From assembly GCF_015209505.1 (NCBI RefSeq), contig NZ_JADEYC010000009.1, positions 248,001 through 312,000 on the forward strand: a stretch of DNA of 64,000 nucleotides. The letters are read 5' to 3'. Under the pieces are notes generated by a model. That model saw only the letters and a list, made by a program, of their open reading frames with translations, had not been told where the DNA came from and made no database searches. This DNA is from Saccharopolyspora montiporae (GTDB taxonomy: Bacteria; Actinomycetota; Actinomycetes; Mycobacteriales; Pseudonocardiaceae). A program made the position numbers and the translations under genes. Shown here piece after piece: positions 17,324 through 26,581 of the stretch (the stretch's first letter is position 1; each line of letters begins with the position of its first letter).

Positions 17324-17326
17324 GAG

Positions 17327-18727
<1,401 letters not shown>

Positions 18728-18774
18728 GATGGTACGGGTGCAGGTCAGCGCACCCGCACAGGATCCGCTTCCGG

Positions 18775-19464
18775 TCAGCCCAGCAGGTGGCCGACGGCCT
18801 CGCGCAGGGCGGCGGGCCGCTGCGCGGTGGGCAGCGGGTCGACGAGCACCACCGGGCAGCCGACCTCGGCGGCTCCGCCGTCGGCCTCCGCGCTGTCCCC
18901 GATCATCAGCGCGTCGGCCGGGGCCACGCCGAGCCGCTCGCAGGCGCGCAGGAACAGCTTAGGATCCGGCTTGATCACACCTTCGTGGTAAGACAGCAGG
19001 AACTCGTCCACGTGCTGATCGGCACCGATCCGGGTGAACGCCGGCCGGATGTCGAAGGCGATGTTGCTGATCACGCCGACGCGCACTCCCGCGCCGTGCA
19101 GCTCGCGCAGCACGCCGGCGGTGTCCGGGTACGGCGTCCACGAGTCGGGGTCGATGAGCCTGCTGTGCAGCCGCTCGGCCTGCGGCAGCGGAACCCCGGA
19201 GCGGTGCAGCACCTCCACGTAGACCTTGCGGTGCAGCTCCGGATCGAGATCCCGGTTGTCCCAGGCGTGCTGGAATTCGGCGGGCAACTGGACGACCTGC
19301 CCGGAGGGGGCCGTCATCCGGCGCATGATCTCGGCCTGCTCCTCGATGTCGAACGGCGCACCGTCCGCATCGGTGAGCTCCGCCATCCAGGAAGCGTCCT
19401 CCTCCAACCGGAAGAGGGTCCCGGAGAAGTCGAAGAGCACCGCGGGCTGCGTCACGTCCGCCAC
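18775..19464 (-). CDS. HAD-superfamily hydrolase with DFSGT motif I
   Basis: The 229-residue HAD protein has motif [10 protein letters not shown], motif [10 protein letters not shown], the motif III Lys in [13 protein letters not shown] and motif [19 protein letters not shown]. The usual second Asp of motif I (DxD) is Ser here, so the general acid/base of classical HAD phosphatases is missing. A helical cap occupies residues about 20-95. I choose GTG 19464 ([16 protein letters not shown]) because the longer frame adds a leader without HAD character. It is inserted between cysS and ispF, which are adjacent in mycobacteria. The substrate is unknown. Confidence 0.85.
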   Translation of the reverse strand: MADVTQPAVLFDFSGTLFRLEEDASWMAELTDADGAPFDIEEQAEIMRRMTAPSGQVVQLPAEFQHAWDNRDLDPELHRKVYVEVLHRSGVPLPQAERLHSRLIDPDSWTPYPDTAGVLRELHGAGVRVGVISNIAFDIRPAFTRIGADQHVDEFLLSYHEGVIKPDPKLFLRACERLGVAPADALMIGDSAEADGGAAEVGCPVVLVDPLPTAQRPAALREAVGHLLG

Positions 19465-19508
19465 GATAGGCGGGCCGGGCCCGGTCGGGCAGCTGCGTGC
19501 GAGCCGGG

Positions 19509-19994
19509 TCACTCGGCGGCAGCGCGAGCGACCAGCGCCGTGGCCACCGCCGCGACCCCGTCACCGCGCCCCGTGAGCCCGAGGCCATCGCTGGTCGTCC
19601 CGGATACCGACACCGGTGCGCCCAGCGCTTCGGACAACACCCGCTCCGCCTCGTCCCGACGGGTACCGATGCGGGGGGCGTTCCCGATGACCTGCACCGA
19701 TGCGTTGCCGATCCGGAAACCGGCCGCGAGCACGCGCCGACGCACCTCGGCCAGCAGCTCGGCGCCGTGCGCACCGGCCCAGCGCTGGTCGCCGGTGCCG
19801 AACACCGCGCCGAGATCCCCCTGCCCCGCCGCGGTCAGCACCGCGTCGCAGAGCGCGTGCGCGGCCACATCGCCATCGGAGTGGCCCGCGCAACCGTCGG
19901 CATCCGGCCAGGTCAGCCCCGCCATCCAGCAGGTCCGGCCGGGTTCCACCGGATGCACGTCCACGCCCTGGCCGACCCGGGGCAGCTCGGTCAC
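19509..19994 (-). CDS. ispF: 2-C-methyl-D-erythritol 2,4-cyclodiphosphate synthase
   Basis: IspF cyclises CDP-methylerythritol 2-phosphate in the MEP isoprenoid pathway as a trimer with one zinc per site. The 161-residue sequence has GQGVDVHPV (zinc Asp and His), [18 protein letters not shown] and [13 protein letters not shown], and ends in the conserved [17 protein letters not shown]. Its start overlaps the ispD stop by 4 bp, so translation is coupled. Confidence 0.97.
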   Translation of the reverse strand: MTELPRVGQGVDVHPVEPGRTCWMAGLTWPDADGCAGHSDGDVAAHALCDAVLTAAGQGDLGAVFGTGDQRWAGAHGAELLAEVRRRVLAAGFRIGNASVQVIGNAPRIGTRRDEAERVLSEALGAPVSVSGTTSDGLGLTGRGDGVAAVATALVARAAAE

Positions 19995-20701
19995 CGCGGT
20001 TCCCCCTCCGGCACGGGTGCGGCGCAGGCTGCCAGCACCGATTCCGCGATGGCCAGGTCGAACGCCGTAGTGATCTTGAGGGCGTGCGCGTGGCCGGGCA
20101 CGGTGCGCACCTCGACGCCGAGCCGCTCCACCAGCCCCGCGTCGTCGGTGGCGCCGTCGCCGTCCGCCGCGTCGTGCGCCCGACGCAGCACATCCAGCGC
20201 GAAGCCCTGCGGCGTCTGCACCGCGCGCAGCCGGGAACGGTCCACCGTCGACTCGACGCGCCCGGAAGCGTCGAGCTGCTTGATCGTGTCCGAGACCGGG
20301 AGCACCGGAACCACCGCGGGCGCGCCGCGGCGCACCTCGTCGACGACCGCGCGGATGGTCTCCGGCGGGGTGAACGCGCGCGCGGCATCGTGCACCAGCA
20401 CCGCGTCCGCGTCCGGAGCGACCCGACCGGCCTCGTCCAGGGCCAGCCGGACGGAATCGGTGCGCTCGGCACCGCCTGCGATCACGTGCGCCGCGCCGAG
20501 CGGGTGCAGCGCTGCGGCCACCTCGTCGAGCTGATCCGACGGTGCCGCGATCACCACGTGCTGCACACGACCCGAAGCCAGCAGACCTCGGGCCGCGTGC
20601 AGCAGCAGTGCTTCGCCGTGCACTTCGACCAGCGCTTTGGGCACCTCGGCGCCCAGACGTTCTCCGCGACCCGCGGCGGGAACGAGCGCGACAACGCTCA
20701 C
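19991..20701 (-). CDS. ispD: 2-C-methyl-D-erythritol 4-phosphate cytidylyltransferase
   Basis: IspD transfers CMP from CTP to methylerythritol phosphate. The 236-residue protein begins [17 protein letters not shown], containing the nucleotide-binding P-loop-like signature. [26 protein letters not shown] and [11 protein letters not shown] are family blocks. GTG 20701 is preferred since the longer frame adds unrelated Trp/Arg-rich sequence. It begins 7 bp after carD, giving a carD-ispD-ispF transcription unit as in mycobacteria. Confidence 0.96.
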   Translation of the reverse strand: MSVVALVPAAGRGERLGAEVPKALVEVHGEALLLHAARGLLASGRVQHVVIAAPSDQLDEVAAALHPLGAAHVIAGGAERTDSVRLALDEAGRVAPDADAVLVHDAARAFTPPETIRAVVDEVRRGAPAVVPVLPVSDTIKQLDASGRVESTVDRSRLRAVQTPQGFALDVLRRAHDAADGDGATDDAGLVERLGVEVRTVPGHAHALKITTAFDLAIAESVLAACAAPVPEGEPR

Positions 20702-20708
20702 GCCGCGC

Positions 20709-21197
20709 CTACACCGCGGTGGCGAGGACCTGGTCCAGCAGGGTCTCCGCCTTGCCCTCGTCGGTCCCTTCGGCCAGCGCCAGCTCGCTGACCAGGATCT
20801 GCCGCGCCTTCGCCAGCATCCGCTTCTCACCCGCGGACAATCCGCGGTCCTGCTCGCGCCGCCAGAGGTCGCGCACCACTTCGGCCACCTTGTTCACATC
20901 GCCCGAGGCGAGTTTCTCCAGGTTGGCCTTGTACCTTCGGGACCAGTTGGTGGGTTCCTCGGTGTGCGGCGCGCGCAGCACGTCGAAGACCCTGTCCAGC
21001 CCCTCCTGGCCCACGACGTCCCGCACCCCGACGATCTCGGCGTTGTCCGCCGGGACGCGCACGGTCAGGTCGCCTTGGGCGACCTTGAGGACGAGGTATT
21101 GTTTTTCCTCACCCTTGATCACACGGGTCTCGATTGCTTCGATGAGCGCGGCACCGTGATGCGGGTAGACGACGGTCTCTCCGACCTTGAAAACCAT
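20709..21197 (-). CDS. carD: CarD family transcriptional regulator
   Basis: CarD binds the RNA polymerase beta subunit and stabilises open promoter complexes, notably at rRNA promoters. At 162 residues it matches mycobacterial CarD closely: [40 protein letters not shown] (RNAP-interaction domain), and a helical DNA-binding domain with [20 protein letters not shown] including the wedge Trp. It is divergent from lpqE across 296 bp. The mRNA leader has GAGG before ATG 21197. Confidence 0.97.
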   Translation of the reverse strand: MVFKVGETVVYPHHGAALIEAIETRVIKGEEKQYLVLKVAQGDLTVRVPADNAEIVGVRDVVGQEGLDRVFDVLRAPHTEEPTNWSRRYKANLEKLASGDVNKVAEVVRDLWRREQDRGLSAGEKRMLAKARQILVSELALAEGTDEGKAETLLDQVLATAV

Positions 21198-21493
21198 GTG
21201 TCCTCTGCCCCTTTCGCTGGTCCCACTTTAACACGGGGGGCAACTGACCTTCGAGCGCCTCACCATCCGTAATCGCAGGTCAGACGGCGAGTAGGGGTTG
21301 ACAAACGATGTCGGACCGTGCAAGCGCCGCCACTCCACGCCCACTGCGGTCGTCCACATCGGACACCGATCCACCGGGCGATCACCCGCTCCGGCGGGAA
21401 CTCCGGGCACCGGCGGGCCCCGGAGGCACGCCACCGGCACGTGGCATTAAGCTCGGTCCGGGTTGTCCGGCGATCAGGAAGGACGCTGCAACA

Positions 21494-22126
21494 GTGAGCC
21501 GCCCTCAGCACCACGAGGCCGTCCGCCTCCGATTGATCCCGGCCGCGCTCGGGATCGGCGCCGTCGCCGTCCTCGGCGGCTGCAGCGCCGGTCAGGTGAC
21601 CGAGACCGACACCCAGGTCGCCGCCGTCAACGGCGCGAGCGGGGACGCGCAGGACGTGGCCGTGCGCAACGCCCACCTCAGCTTCCCGACCGCGGGCGCC
21701 AGCTACCCCGCGGGCTCCTCCGCACCGCTGGAGCTGGTCATCGCCAACGAGGGGCCGGACGACCAGCTCGTGCGCGTCACCAGCCCCTATGCGCAGTCCG
21801 CCGACCTCGGTGGGGAAACCGCGCTGCCCCAGGGCACCGCGCTGCACGGCACCGGTGAGTCCGCCGGGGCGGGCCCGACCGACGGGGCCCAGCCCGGTGA
21901 GCCGCAGACCGGTGAGCCGCAGACCCCCGCACCCGCGTCGCCGAACGGGCAGCGCGAGGTGCAGATCACCCTCACCGGCTTCACCCAGGAGATCGGCCCC
22001 GGCGTGGTCATCCCGGTGACGTTCGAGTTCGCCAACGCGGGCCCGGTCACCATGCAGGTGCCGATCGGCGAGGACGACGCGCCGCGGCCGGAGCACAACA
22101 GCCCGGTCGGCGGCGCGGGGCACTGA
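21494..22126 (+). CDS. lpqE: LpqE-like lipoprotein (PCuAC-related fold)
   Basis: The 210-residue exported lipoprotein has lipobox AVLGGC (Cys about 29) and an Ig-like PCu(A)C-type domain: DVAVRNAHLSFPTAGASYPA and LELVIANEGPDDQLVRVTSP. The histidine/methionine copper ligands of true PCuAC proteins are not visible, so copper binding is doubtful. A PGEPQTGEPQT-rich insertion (about 133-147) arises from a 15-bp tandem duplication and interrupts the domain. GTG 21494 has GGAAGGA about 9 nt upstream. Its place between carD and radA matches Rv3584 (LpqE). Confidence 0.85.
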   Translation: MSRPQHHEAVRLRLIPAALGIGAVAVLGGCSAGQVTETDTQVAAVNGASGDAQDVAVRNAHLSFPTAGASYPAGSSAPLELVIANEGPDDQLVRVTSPYAQSADLGGETALPQGTALHGTGESAGAGPTDGAQPGEPQTGEPQTPAPASPNGQREVQITLTGFTQEIGPGVVIPVTFEFANAGPVTMQVPIGEDDAPRPEHNSPVGGAGH

Positions 22127-22140
22127 CCGCAGGAACCGCA

Positions 22141-22181
22141 GCGGAAGGGCCGTTCGTGCAGGGCACGGACGGCCCTTCCGC
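22141..22181 (+). terminator. Strong hairpin downstream of lpqE
   Basis: A 13-bp stem GCGGAAGGGCCGT (22141-22153) / ACGGCCCTTCCGC (22169-22181) encloses a second CGTG/CACG stem with one wobble pair between. It starts 14 bp after the lpqE stop and separates lpqE from radA. Confidence 0.75.
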
Positions 22182-22270
22182 GCGTCGGCCCGCGATGCGC
22201 CGATCGGTGCGGGGCGGTGCGACCCCGGCGGTGCGGCCCCCACGTCGGCCCCGGCCGATAACCTGAGCGC

Positions 22271-23650
22271 GTGCCCGCCAAGAACCGCAACGCCCGCCCC
22301 GGTTTCCGCTGCGCCGAATGCGGCCACGAGGTCGCCAAGTGGGTCGGCCGGTGCCCGGGCTGCCAGCAGTGGGGAACGGTCGAGGAAGCGGGCGCCGCCC
22401 GGCCGGAGCTGGCGAAGGTCGTCGCCGCGGCGCCGTCGACCCCGGCCCGGCCGATCGCCGAGGTCGACCTGGACTCCGCCCGGGCGGTGTCCACCGGAAT
22501 CGCCGAGCTGGACCGGGTGCTCGGCGGCGGGATCGTGCCGGGCGCGGTCGCGCTGCTGGCCGGCGATCCCGGCGTCGGCAAGTCGACGCTGCTGCTCGAA
22601 GTGGCGCACCGCTGGGCCGAGGGCCGCTCGCCCGGACCATCGCTGTACGTCACCGGCGAGGAATCGGCCGGACAGGTCCGGCTGCGCGCCGAACGCACCG
22701 ACTCGGTGCACCCCGAGCTGTTCCTCGGCGCGGAGAGCGACCTGTCCGCCGTGCTCGGCCAGGTCGATGCGGTCAAACCCGGCCTGCTCATCGTGGATTC
22801 GGTGCAGACGGTGCAGTCCCCGGACGCGGACGGCAGCCCGGGCGGCGTTACCCAGGTCCGCGCGGTGACCACCGCCCTGGTGGCGCTGGCCAAGGAACGC
22901 GGGCTGCCGGTGGTGCTGGTCGGGCACGTCACCAAGGACGGGGCGGTCGCCGGGCCGCGGGTGCTGGAGCACCTGGTGGACGTGGTGCTGCATTTCGAGG
23001 GCGACCGGCACTCCACGCTGCGCATGCTGCGCGGGGTGAAGAACCGCTTCGGACCGGCCGACGAGATCGGCTGCTTCGAGCAGCGCGACGACGGCATCAA
23101 CGAGGTCCCGGATCCCTCCGGCCTGTTCTTGAACCGGCAGGAGTCACCCGTCGAGGGCACGGCGGTGACGGTGATGGTCGAGGGCAAGCGCCCGCTGCTG
23201 GCCGAGGTGCAGGCGCTGGTGACCGCGACGCAGATGACGATGCCGCGGCGAGCGGTGTCGGGGCTGGACTCCGCGCGGGTGTCGATGATGCTGGCCGTGT
23301 TGGAGAAGCACGCGCGGATCCGGTTGTCCGACCAGGAGGTGTTCGCCGCGACGGTCGGCGGCACGAAGCTGACCGAACCGGCCGCCGACCTGTCCGTGGC
23401 ACTGGCGCTGGCTTCGTCCAGGATGGACAGAGCGCTGCCGGGGAACCTGGTCGCCATCGGCGAGGTCGGGCTGGCCGGGGAGGTCCGCCGGGTGTCCGGG
23501 ATCGGCAGGCGGCTGGCCGAAGCGGCGCGGCTCGGTTTCGAACGCGCCCTGGTGCCACCGGATCCCGGCCCGCTGCCGAAGGGGATCGAAGCAACGGTCG
23601 TACCCGACATGCGGAGCGCGCTGCGCGTGCTGTCCGAGCAGCGGGACTGA
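22271..23650 (+). CDS. radA: DNA repair protein RadA (Sms)
   Basis: RadA is a RecA-like helicase that drives branch migration in recombinational repair. The 459-residue protein has the N-terminal C4 zinc finger (CAECGHEVAKWVGRCPGC), Walker A AGDPGVGKSTL, Walker B LLIVDSVQTVQ, the RadA-specific KNRFG motif (GVKNRFGPADEIGCFE), and the C-terminal Lon-protease-like domain (EGTAVTVMVEG to IGEVGLAGEVRRVSG). It starts with GTG. The usual downstream partner disA is absent. Confidence 0.97.
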   Translation: MPAKNRNARPGFRCAECGHEVAKWVGRCPGCQQWGTVEEAGAARPELAKVVAAAPSTPARPIAEVDLDSARAVSTGIAELDRVLGGGIVPGAVALLAGDPGVGKSTLLLEVAHRWAEGRSPGPSLYVTGEESAGQVRLRAERTDSVHPELFLGAESDLSAVLGQVDAVKPGLLIVDSVQTVQSPDADGSPGGVTQVRAVTTALVALAKERGLPVVLVGHVTKDGAVAGPRVLEHLVDVVLHFEGDRHSTLRMLRGVKNRFGPADEIGCFEQRDDGINEVPDPSGLFLNRQESPVEGTAVTVMVEGKRPLLAEVQALVTATQMTMPRRAVSGLDSARVSMMLAVLEKHARIRLSDQEVFAATVGGTKLTEPAADLSVALALASSRMDRALPGNLVAIGEVGLAGEVRRVSGIGRRLAEAARLGFERALVPPDPGPLPKGIEATVVPDMRSALRVLSEQRD

Positions 23651-23730
23651 CGCCCGGGGAGCACCGCTCATGATCACCTGATCAGGCGTAAGGTAGGCGG
23701 GTCGTGACCTGACGCCCTGGGGAGGGACGA

Positions 23731-24216
23731 GTGAGCGCTACCGACGATCTGGTGCACCGGAACGCGCAACGGGTTGCCGCCGAAGGTGGGCTGCCCGGGC
23801 CGCCGTCGCTGCACGTAGCCATCGTGACCTGCATGGACTGCCGAATCGACCTGGGGCATTCGCTCGGCGTGCGCGACGGCGAAGCGCACGTGATCCGCAA
23901 CGCGGGCGGTGCGGTCACCGACGACGTGATCCGCTCGCTCGCGGTGAGCCAGCGGATGCTCGGCACCCGCGAGGTCGTCCTGGTGCACCACACCAAGTGC
24001 GGCATGCAGACCTTCACCGACGACGCGTTCAAGGAGTCGCTGCAGCAGGAGACCGGGATCCGGCCGTCCTGGGCCGTCGAAGCGTTCGCCGATGCGGAGC
24101 AGGACGTGCGGCAGTCGATGGAGCGGATCCGCCGCAGCCCGTTCCTGGAGCTGACCAGCAGCCTGCGCGGATTCGTCGTCGACATCGACACCGGAGCGCT
24201 CACCGAGGTCGCCTGA
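23731..24216 (+). CDS. Beta-carbonic anhydrase (short, CanA-like)
   Basis: This enzyme interconverts CO2 and bicarbonate. The 161-residue beta-class protein has the zinc-binding CMDCR (CxDxR dyad; Cys34, Asp36, Arg38) and HHTKCGM (His and Cys ligands), plus HVIRNAGGAVTDDVIRSLAV. It resembles the M. tuberculosis Rv1284 type (163 aa), not the longer CanB (Rv3588c) that lies near radA-mutY in mycobacteria. GGGAGGGA precedes GTG 23731. The 80 bp between radA and this gene carry TGATCA twice, 2 bp apart. Confidence 0.93.
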   Translation: MSATDDLVHRNAQRVAAEGGLPGPPSLHVAIVTCMDCRIDLGHSLGVRDGEAHVIRNAGGAVTDDVIRSLAVSQRMLGTREVVLVHHTKCGMQTFTDDAFKESLQQETGIRPSWAVEAFADAEQDVRQSMERIRRSPFLELTSSLRGFVVDIDTGALTEVA

Positions 24217-24271
24217 CGCCGCGCGGGCGGCCGCACGCGCCGGAGCGGCGGCTGGCAGGATCGGCGGCGAC

Positions 24272-25162
24272 ATGGAAACCGCCTCGCACGCCCTGCCCGC
24301 GCTCGAACTGGTCGACTGGTTCGACGCCGCGGCACGACCGCTGCCCTGGCGCGCCCCCGGCATCACCGGCTGGGGCGTGCTGGTCAGCGAGACGATGCTG
24401 CAGCAGACCCCGGTCAACCGCGTCCGCCCCATCTGGGAGGAGTGGATGCAGCGGTGGCCCCGCCCATCCGACCTGGCCGCGGCCCCGCAGGCCGAGGTGC
24501 TGCGGGCGTGGGGCAAGCTCGGCTACCCGCGCCGCGCGCTGCGGCTGCACGAGGCGGCCGGTGCGATCGCCGACCAGCACGGCGACGTGGTTCCGGCCGA
24601 TGTGGACACCCTGCTGGCGCTGCCCGGGGTGGGCACCTACACGGCTCGCGCGGTCACCGCGTTCGCCTACGGCAAGCGCGCACCGGTGGTGGACACCAAC
24701 GTCCGCCGCGTCGTGGCCCGCGCCGTGCACGGAGCGGGTGACGCCGGTCCGCCGTCGCCGAAGCGCGACCTCGCCGACGTCGACGCGCTGCTGCCCGAGG
24801 ACGACGCCACGGCGGCCAAGCTCTCCGCGGCGCTGATGGAACTCGGGCAGACCGTGTGCACCGTGCGCTCCCCGGCCTGCGACTCCTGCCCCGTCGCGGC
24901 CGACTGCGCCTGGCAGCACGCGGGCAGACCCGCCTACGACGGACCGGCCAAGAAGGTGCAGAAGTTCGCCGGGACCGACCGCCAGGTGCGCGGCAAGCTG
25001 CTCGACGTGCTGCGCGGCACCGACGGTCCGGTGCCGCGCGCGGCCCTGGACGCGGTCTGGTCCGACGCCGGCCAGCGCGACCGCTGCTTGGACTCGCTGC
25101 TGGTGGACGGCCTGATCGAGCAGACCGACGACGGGCGCTTCGCCCTGCCCGGCGAGCACTGA
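24272..25162 (+). CDS. mutY: A/G-specific adenine glycosylase MutY
   Basis: MutY removes adenine mispaired with 8-oxoguanine. The 296-residue protein has the helix-hairpin-helix (LPGVGTYTARAVTAFAYG), the catalytic Asp in VVDTNVRRVVAR, the N-terminal ETMLQQTPV motif with the catalytic Glu region, and a [4Fe-4S] loop Cys-X6-Cys-X2-Cys-X5-Cys (CTVRSPACDSCPVAADC). The C-terminal NUDIX-like 8-oxoG recognition domain of E. coli MutY is replaced by a short winged-helix-like tail, normal for actinobacteria. Its stop overlaps the next start (TGATG). Confidence 0.95.
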   Translation: METASHALPALELVDWFDAAARPLPWRAPGITGWGVLVSETMLQQTPVNRVRPIWEEWMQRWPRPSDLAAAPQAEVLRAWGKLGYPRRALRLHEAAGAIADQHGDVVPADVDTLLALPGVGTYTARAVTAFAYGKRAPVVDTNVRRVVARAVHGAGDAGPPSPKRDLADVDALLPEDDATAAKLSAALMELGQTVCTVRSPACDSCPVAADCAWQHAGRPAYDGPAKKVQKFAGTDRQVRGKLLDVLRGTDGPVPRAALDAVWSDAGQRDRCLDSLLVDGLIEQTDDGRFALPGEH

Positions 25163-25671
25163 TGGCCGCGGCGCTCGAACTGTTCCTGGACGAGTCCGGC
25201 GCGTCGACCGTCCGGGCGCTGCGCGGGCGGCTCGCCGACGCCGGACTTCCCGCCGAGACCGGGCATCCGCACGTGACGCTGGCCGTGGCCACCGCGATCC
25301 CGGACGCCGCCCGCGCGCAGGTGCGGGCGGAGCTGGAGCTGCTGTCGATCCCGGACCTGTGGCTGTACACGTTGGCCGCGTTCCCGAACGCCGAGGACGT
25401 CCTGGTGCTCGGCGCCGTGGTGGACACCGAGGTGCTCGCGCTGCACAACGCGGTGCACGACGCGCTGGCCGGACGCACCCGCGGTCCGGACGCGCACTAC
25501 CTGCCCGGCGCGTGGATCCCGCACTGCACGCTGGCCACCGGGCTGGACCGGGACCGGCTGGCCGCCGGGATCAGCGCGCTGCACCCGATCGAACCGGTGC
25601 ACGCGCGCATCGGCGGTGCCGGCATCGTGGACACCCGGACCGGCGACGTGGACACCCTGCTGCGCCGCTGA
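25162..25671 (+). CDS. 2'-5' RNA ligase family (2H phosphoesterase) protein
   Basis: The 169-residue protein has two H-x-T-h motifs, HVTLAV (about residue 37) and HCTLATGL (about 118), the catalytic pair of the 2H phosphoesterase superfamily, which acts on 2',5' or 2',3'-cyclic RNA bonds. ATG 25162 overlaps the mutY stop, so it is translationally coupled to a DNA-repair gene. Its substrate is unknown; a role in RNA or nucleotide end processing is inferred from the fold only. Confidence 0.85.
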   Translation: MAAALELFLDESGASTVRALRGRLADAGLPAETGHPHVTLAVATAIPDAARAQVRAELELLSIPDLWLYTLAAFPNAEDVLVLGAVVDTEVLALHNAVHDALAGRTRGPDAHYLPGAWIPHCTLATGLDRDRLAAGISALHPIEPVHARIGGAGIVDTRTGDVDTLLRR

Positions 25672-25849
25672 TCCCCGCGCGGATTTCGCCCTTTCGGAGG
25701 ATCTGGCCAGCTCGCCCGGCCGTGCTGCGCGAACCCGGCCCGCACCCTTCGCGACACTGCACCGGCGCACCGCCGCCGCTCCCGCGTCCTGCCCGCACCT
25801 TCCCGACCGCACGCGCGCGGTGGGCGGGCGCAAGGACAGGAGGGACGCC

Positions 25850-26581
25850 ATGGACGTCGAGGGCGCGAGCATCTTCGCCCGCGGGATCAGCGCCCGCGGC
25901 CCCGAAGGCAACGTGTTCGAGAACGTCGACCTGTACGTCCCCAGCGGTTCGCTGACGGCGGTCGTGGGGTCCGGTGGCACCGGGCGCACCTCGATGCTGC
26001 TGGCCCTGTCCGGCCGGATGCGGCTGATCACCGGGCACCTGGAAGTGGACCGGTTCGCGCTGCCGCGCAGCGCCCGGCGGGTCCGCAAGCTGGTGCACCC
26101 GGCCCGGCTGCGCCCCGGGCACGAGCTCGAACCGAAGCACCGGATCACGCAGGCCGTGGCCGAGCGCCGGATGGCGGCCAAGGTCACCGACGACGACATC
26201 GCCCGCGCGTTCGCGATCGTCGGGCTCGCCCCGGATCCGCACGCCACCGTCGACGCGCTCTCGCCCGCCGACCGGCTGCTGCTGGCCGTGGGCCTGGCCG
26301 CGGCGGCCGAACCCCCCGCCATCGTGGTCGACGACGTGGAAACCGGGCTGGGGCGGGAAGCCCGCGCGCAGGCCTGGGAAGCGCTGCGCGCGCTCACCCG
26401 CACCGGGATGACGGTGATCGCCAGCTCCACCGACGAACCCGATGCGGACGTGGACGTGGACGTGATCCGCATGCCGCCGCGTCCCGGCGAGCGCCCCGAA
26501 CCCGATCCACGGCAGGAACCCGATCCACGGCAGGAACCCGACCCACGGCAGGAACCCGACGAGCGGGAGGGCGGCCGGTGA
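25850..26581 (+). CDS. Degenerate ABC transporter ATP-binding protein (YhgE/Pip partner)
   Basis: The 243-residue protein has an ABC ATPase layout with several catalytic motifs altered. Walker A reads GSGGTGRTS with Arg in place of the nucleotide-binding Lys; the signature is LSPADRLLL instead of LSGGQ; Walker B is AIVVDDVETG with Asp for the catalytic Glu; and the H-loop position reads VIASSTDEP, lacking His. It ends in a charged tail with three copies of EPDPRQ. GGAGGGA stands 5-6 nt before ATG 25850. It overlaps the YhgE/Pip permease gene by 4 bp, so the two surely work together, but ATP hydrolysis is doubtful. Confidence 0.85.
   Translation: MDVEGASIFARGISARGPEGNVFENVDLYVPSGSLTAVVGSGGTGRTSMLLALSGRMRLITGHLEVDRFALPRSARRVRKLVHPARLRPGHELEPKHRITQAVAERRMAAKVTDDDIARAFAIVGLAPDPHATVDALSPADRLLLAVGLAAAAEPPAIVVDDVETGLGREARAQAWEALRALTRTGMTVIASSTDEPDADVDVDVIRMPPRPGERPEPDPRQEPDPRQEPDPRQEPDEREGGR
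26508..26561 (+). repeat. Three 18-bp tandem repeats inside the ABC ATPase gene
   Basis: GAACCCGATCCACGGCAG occurs three times head to tail (third copy with one T-to-C change), plus a partial fourth, encoding EPDPRQ repeats in the C-terminal tail. Confidence 0.9.

Noticed and set aside
21298..21303. TTGACA upstream of lpqE as a sigma-70 promoter
   Set aside because: No acceptable -10 hexamer at 16-19 bp; the downstream sequence is GC-rich.
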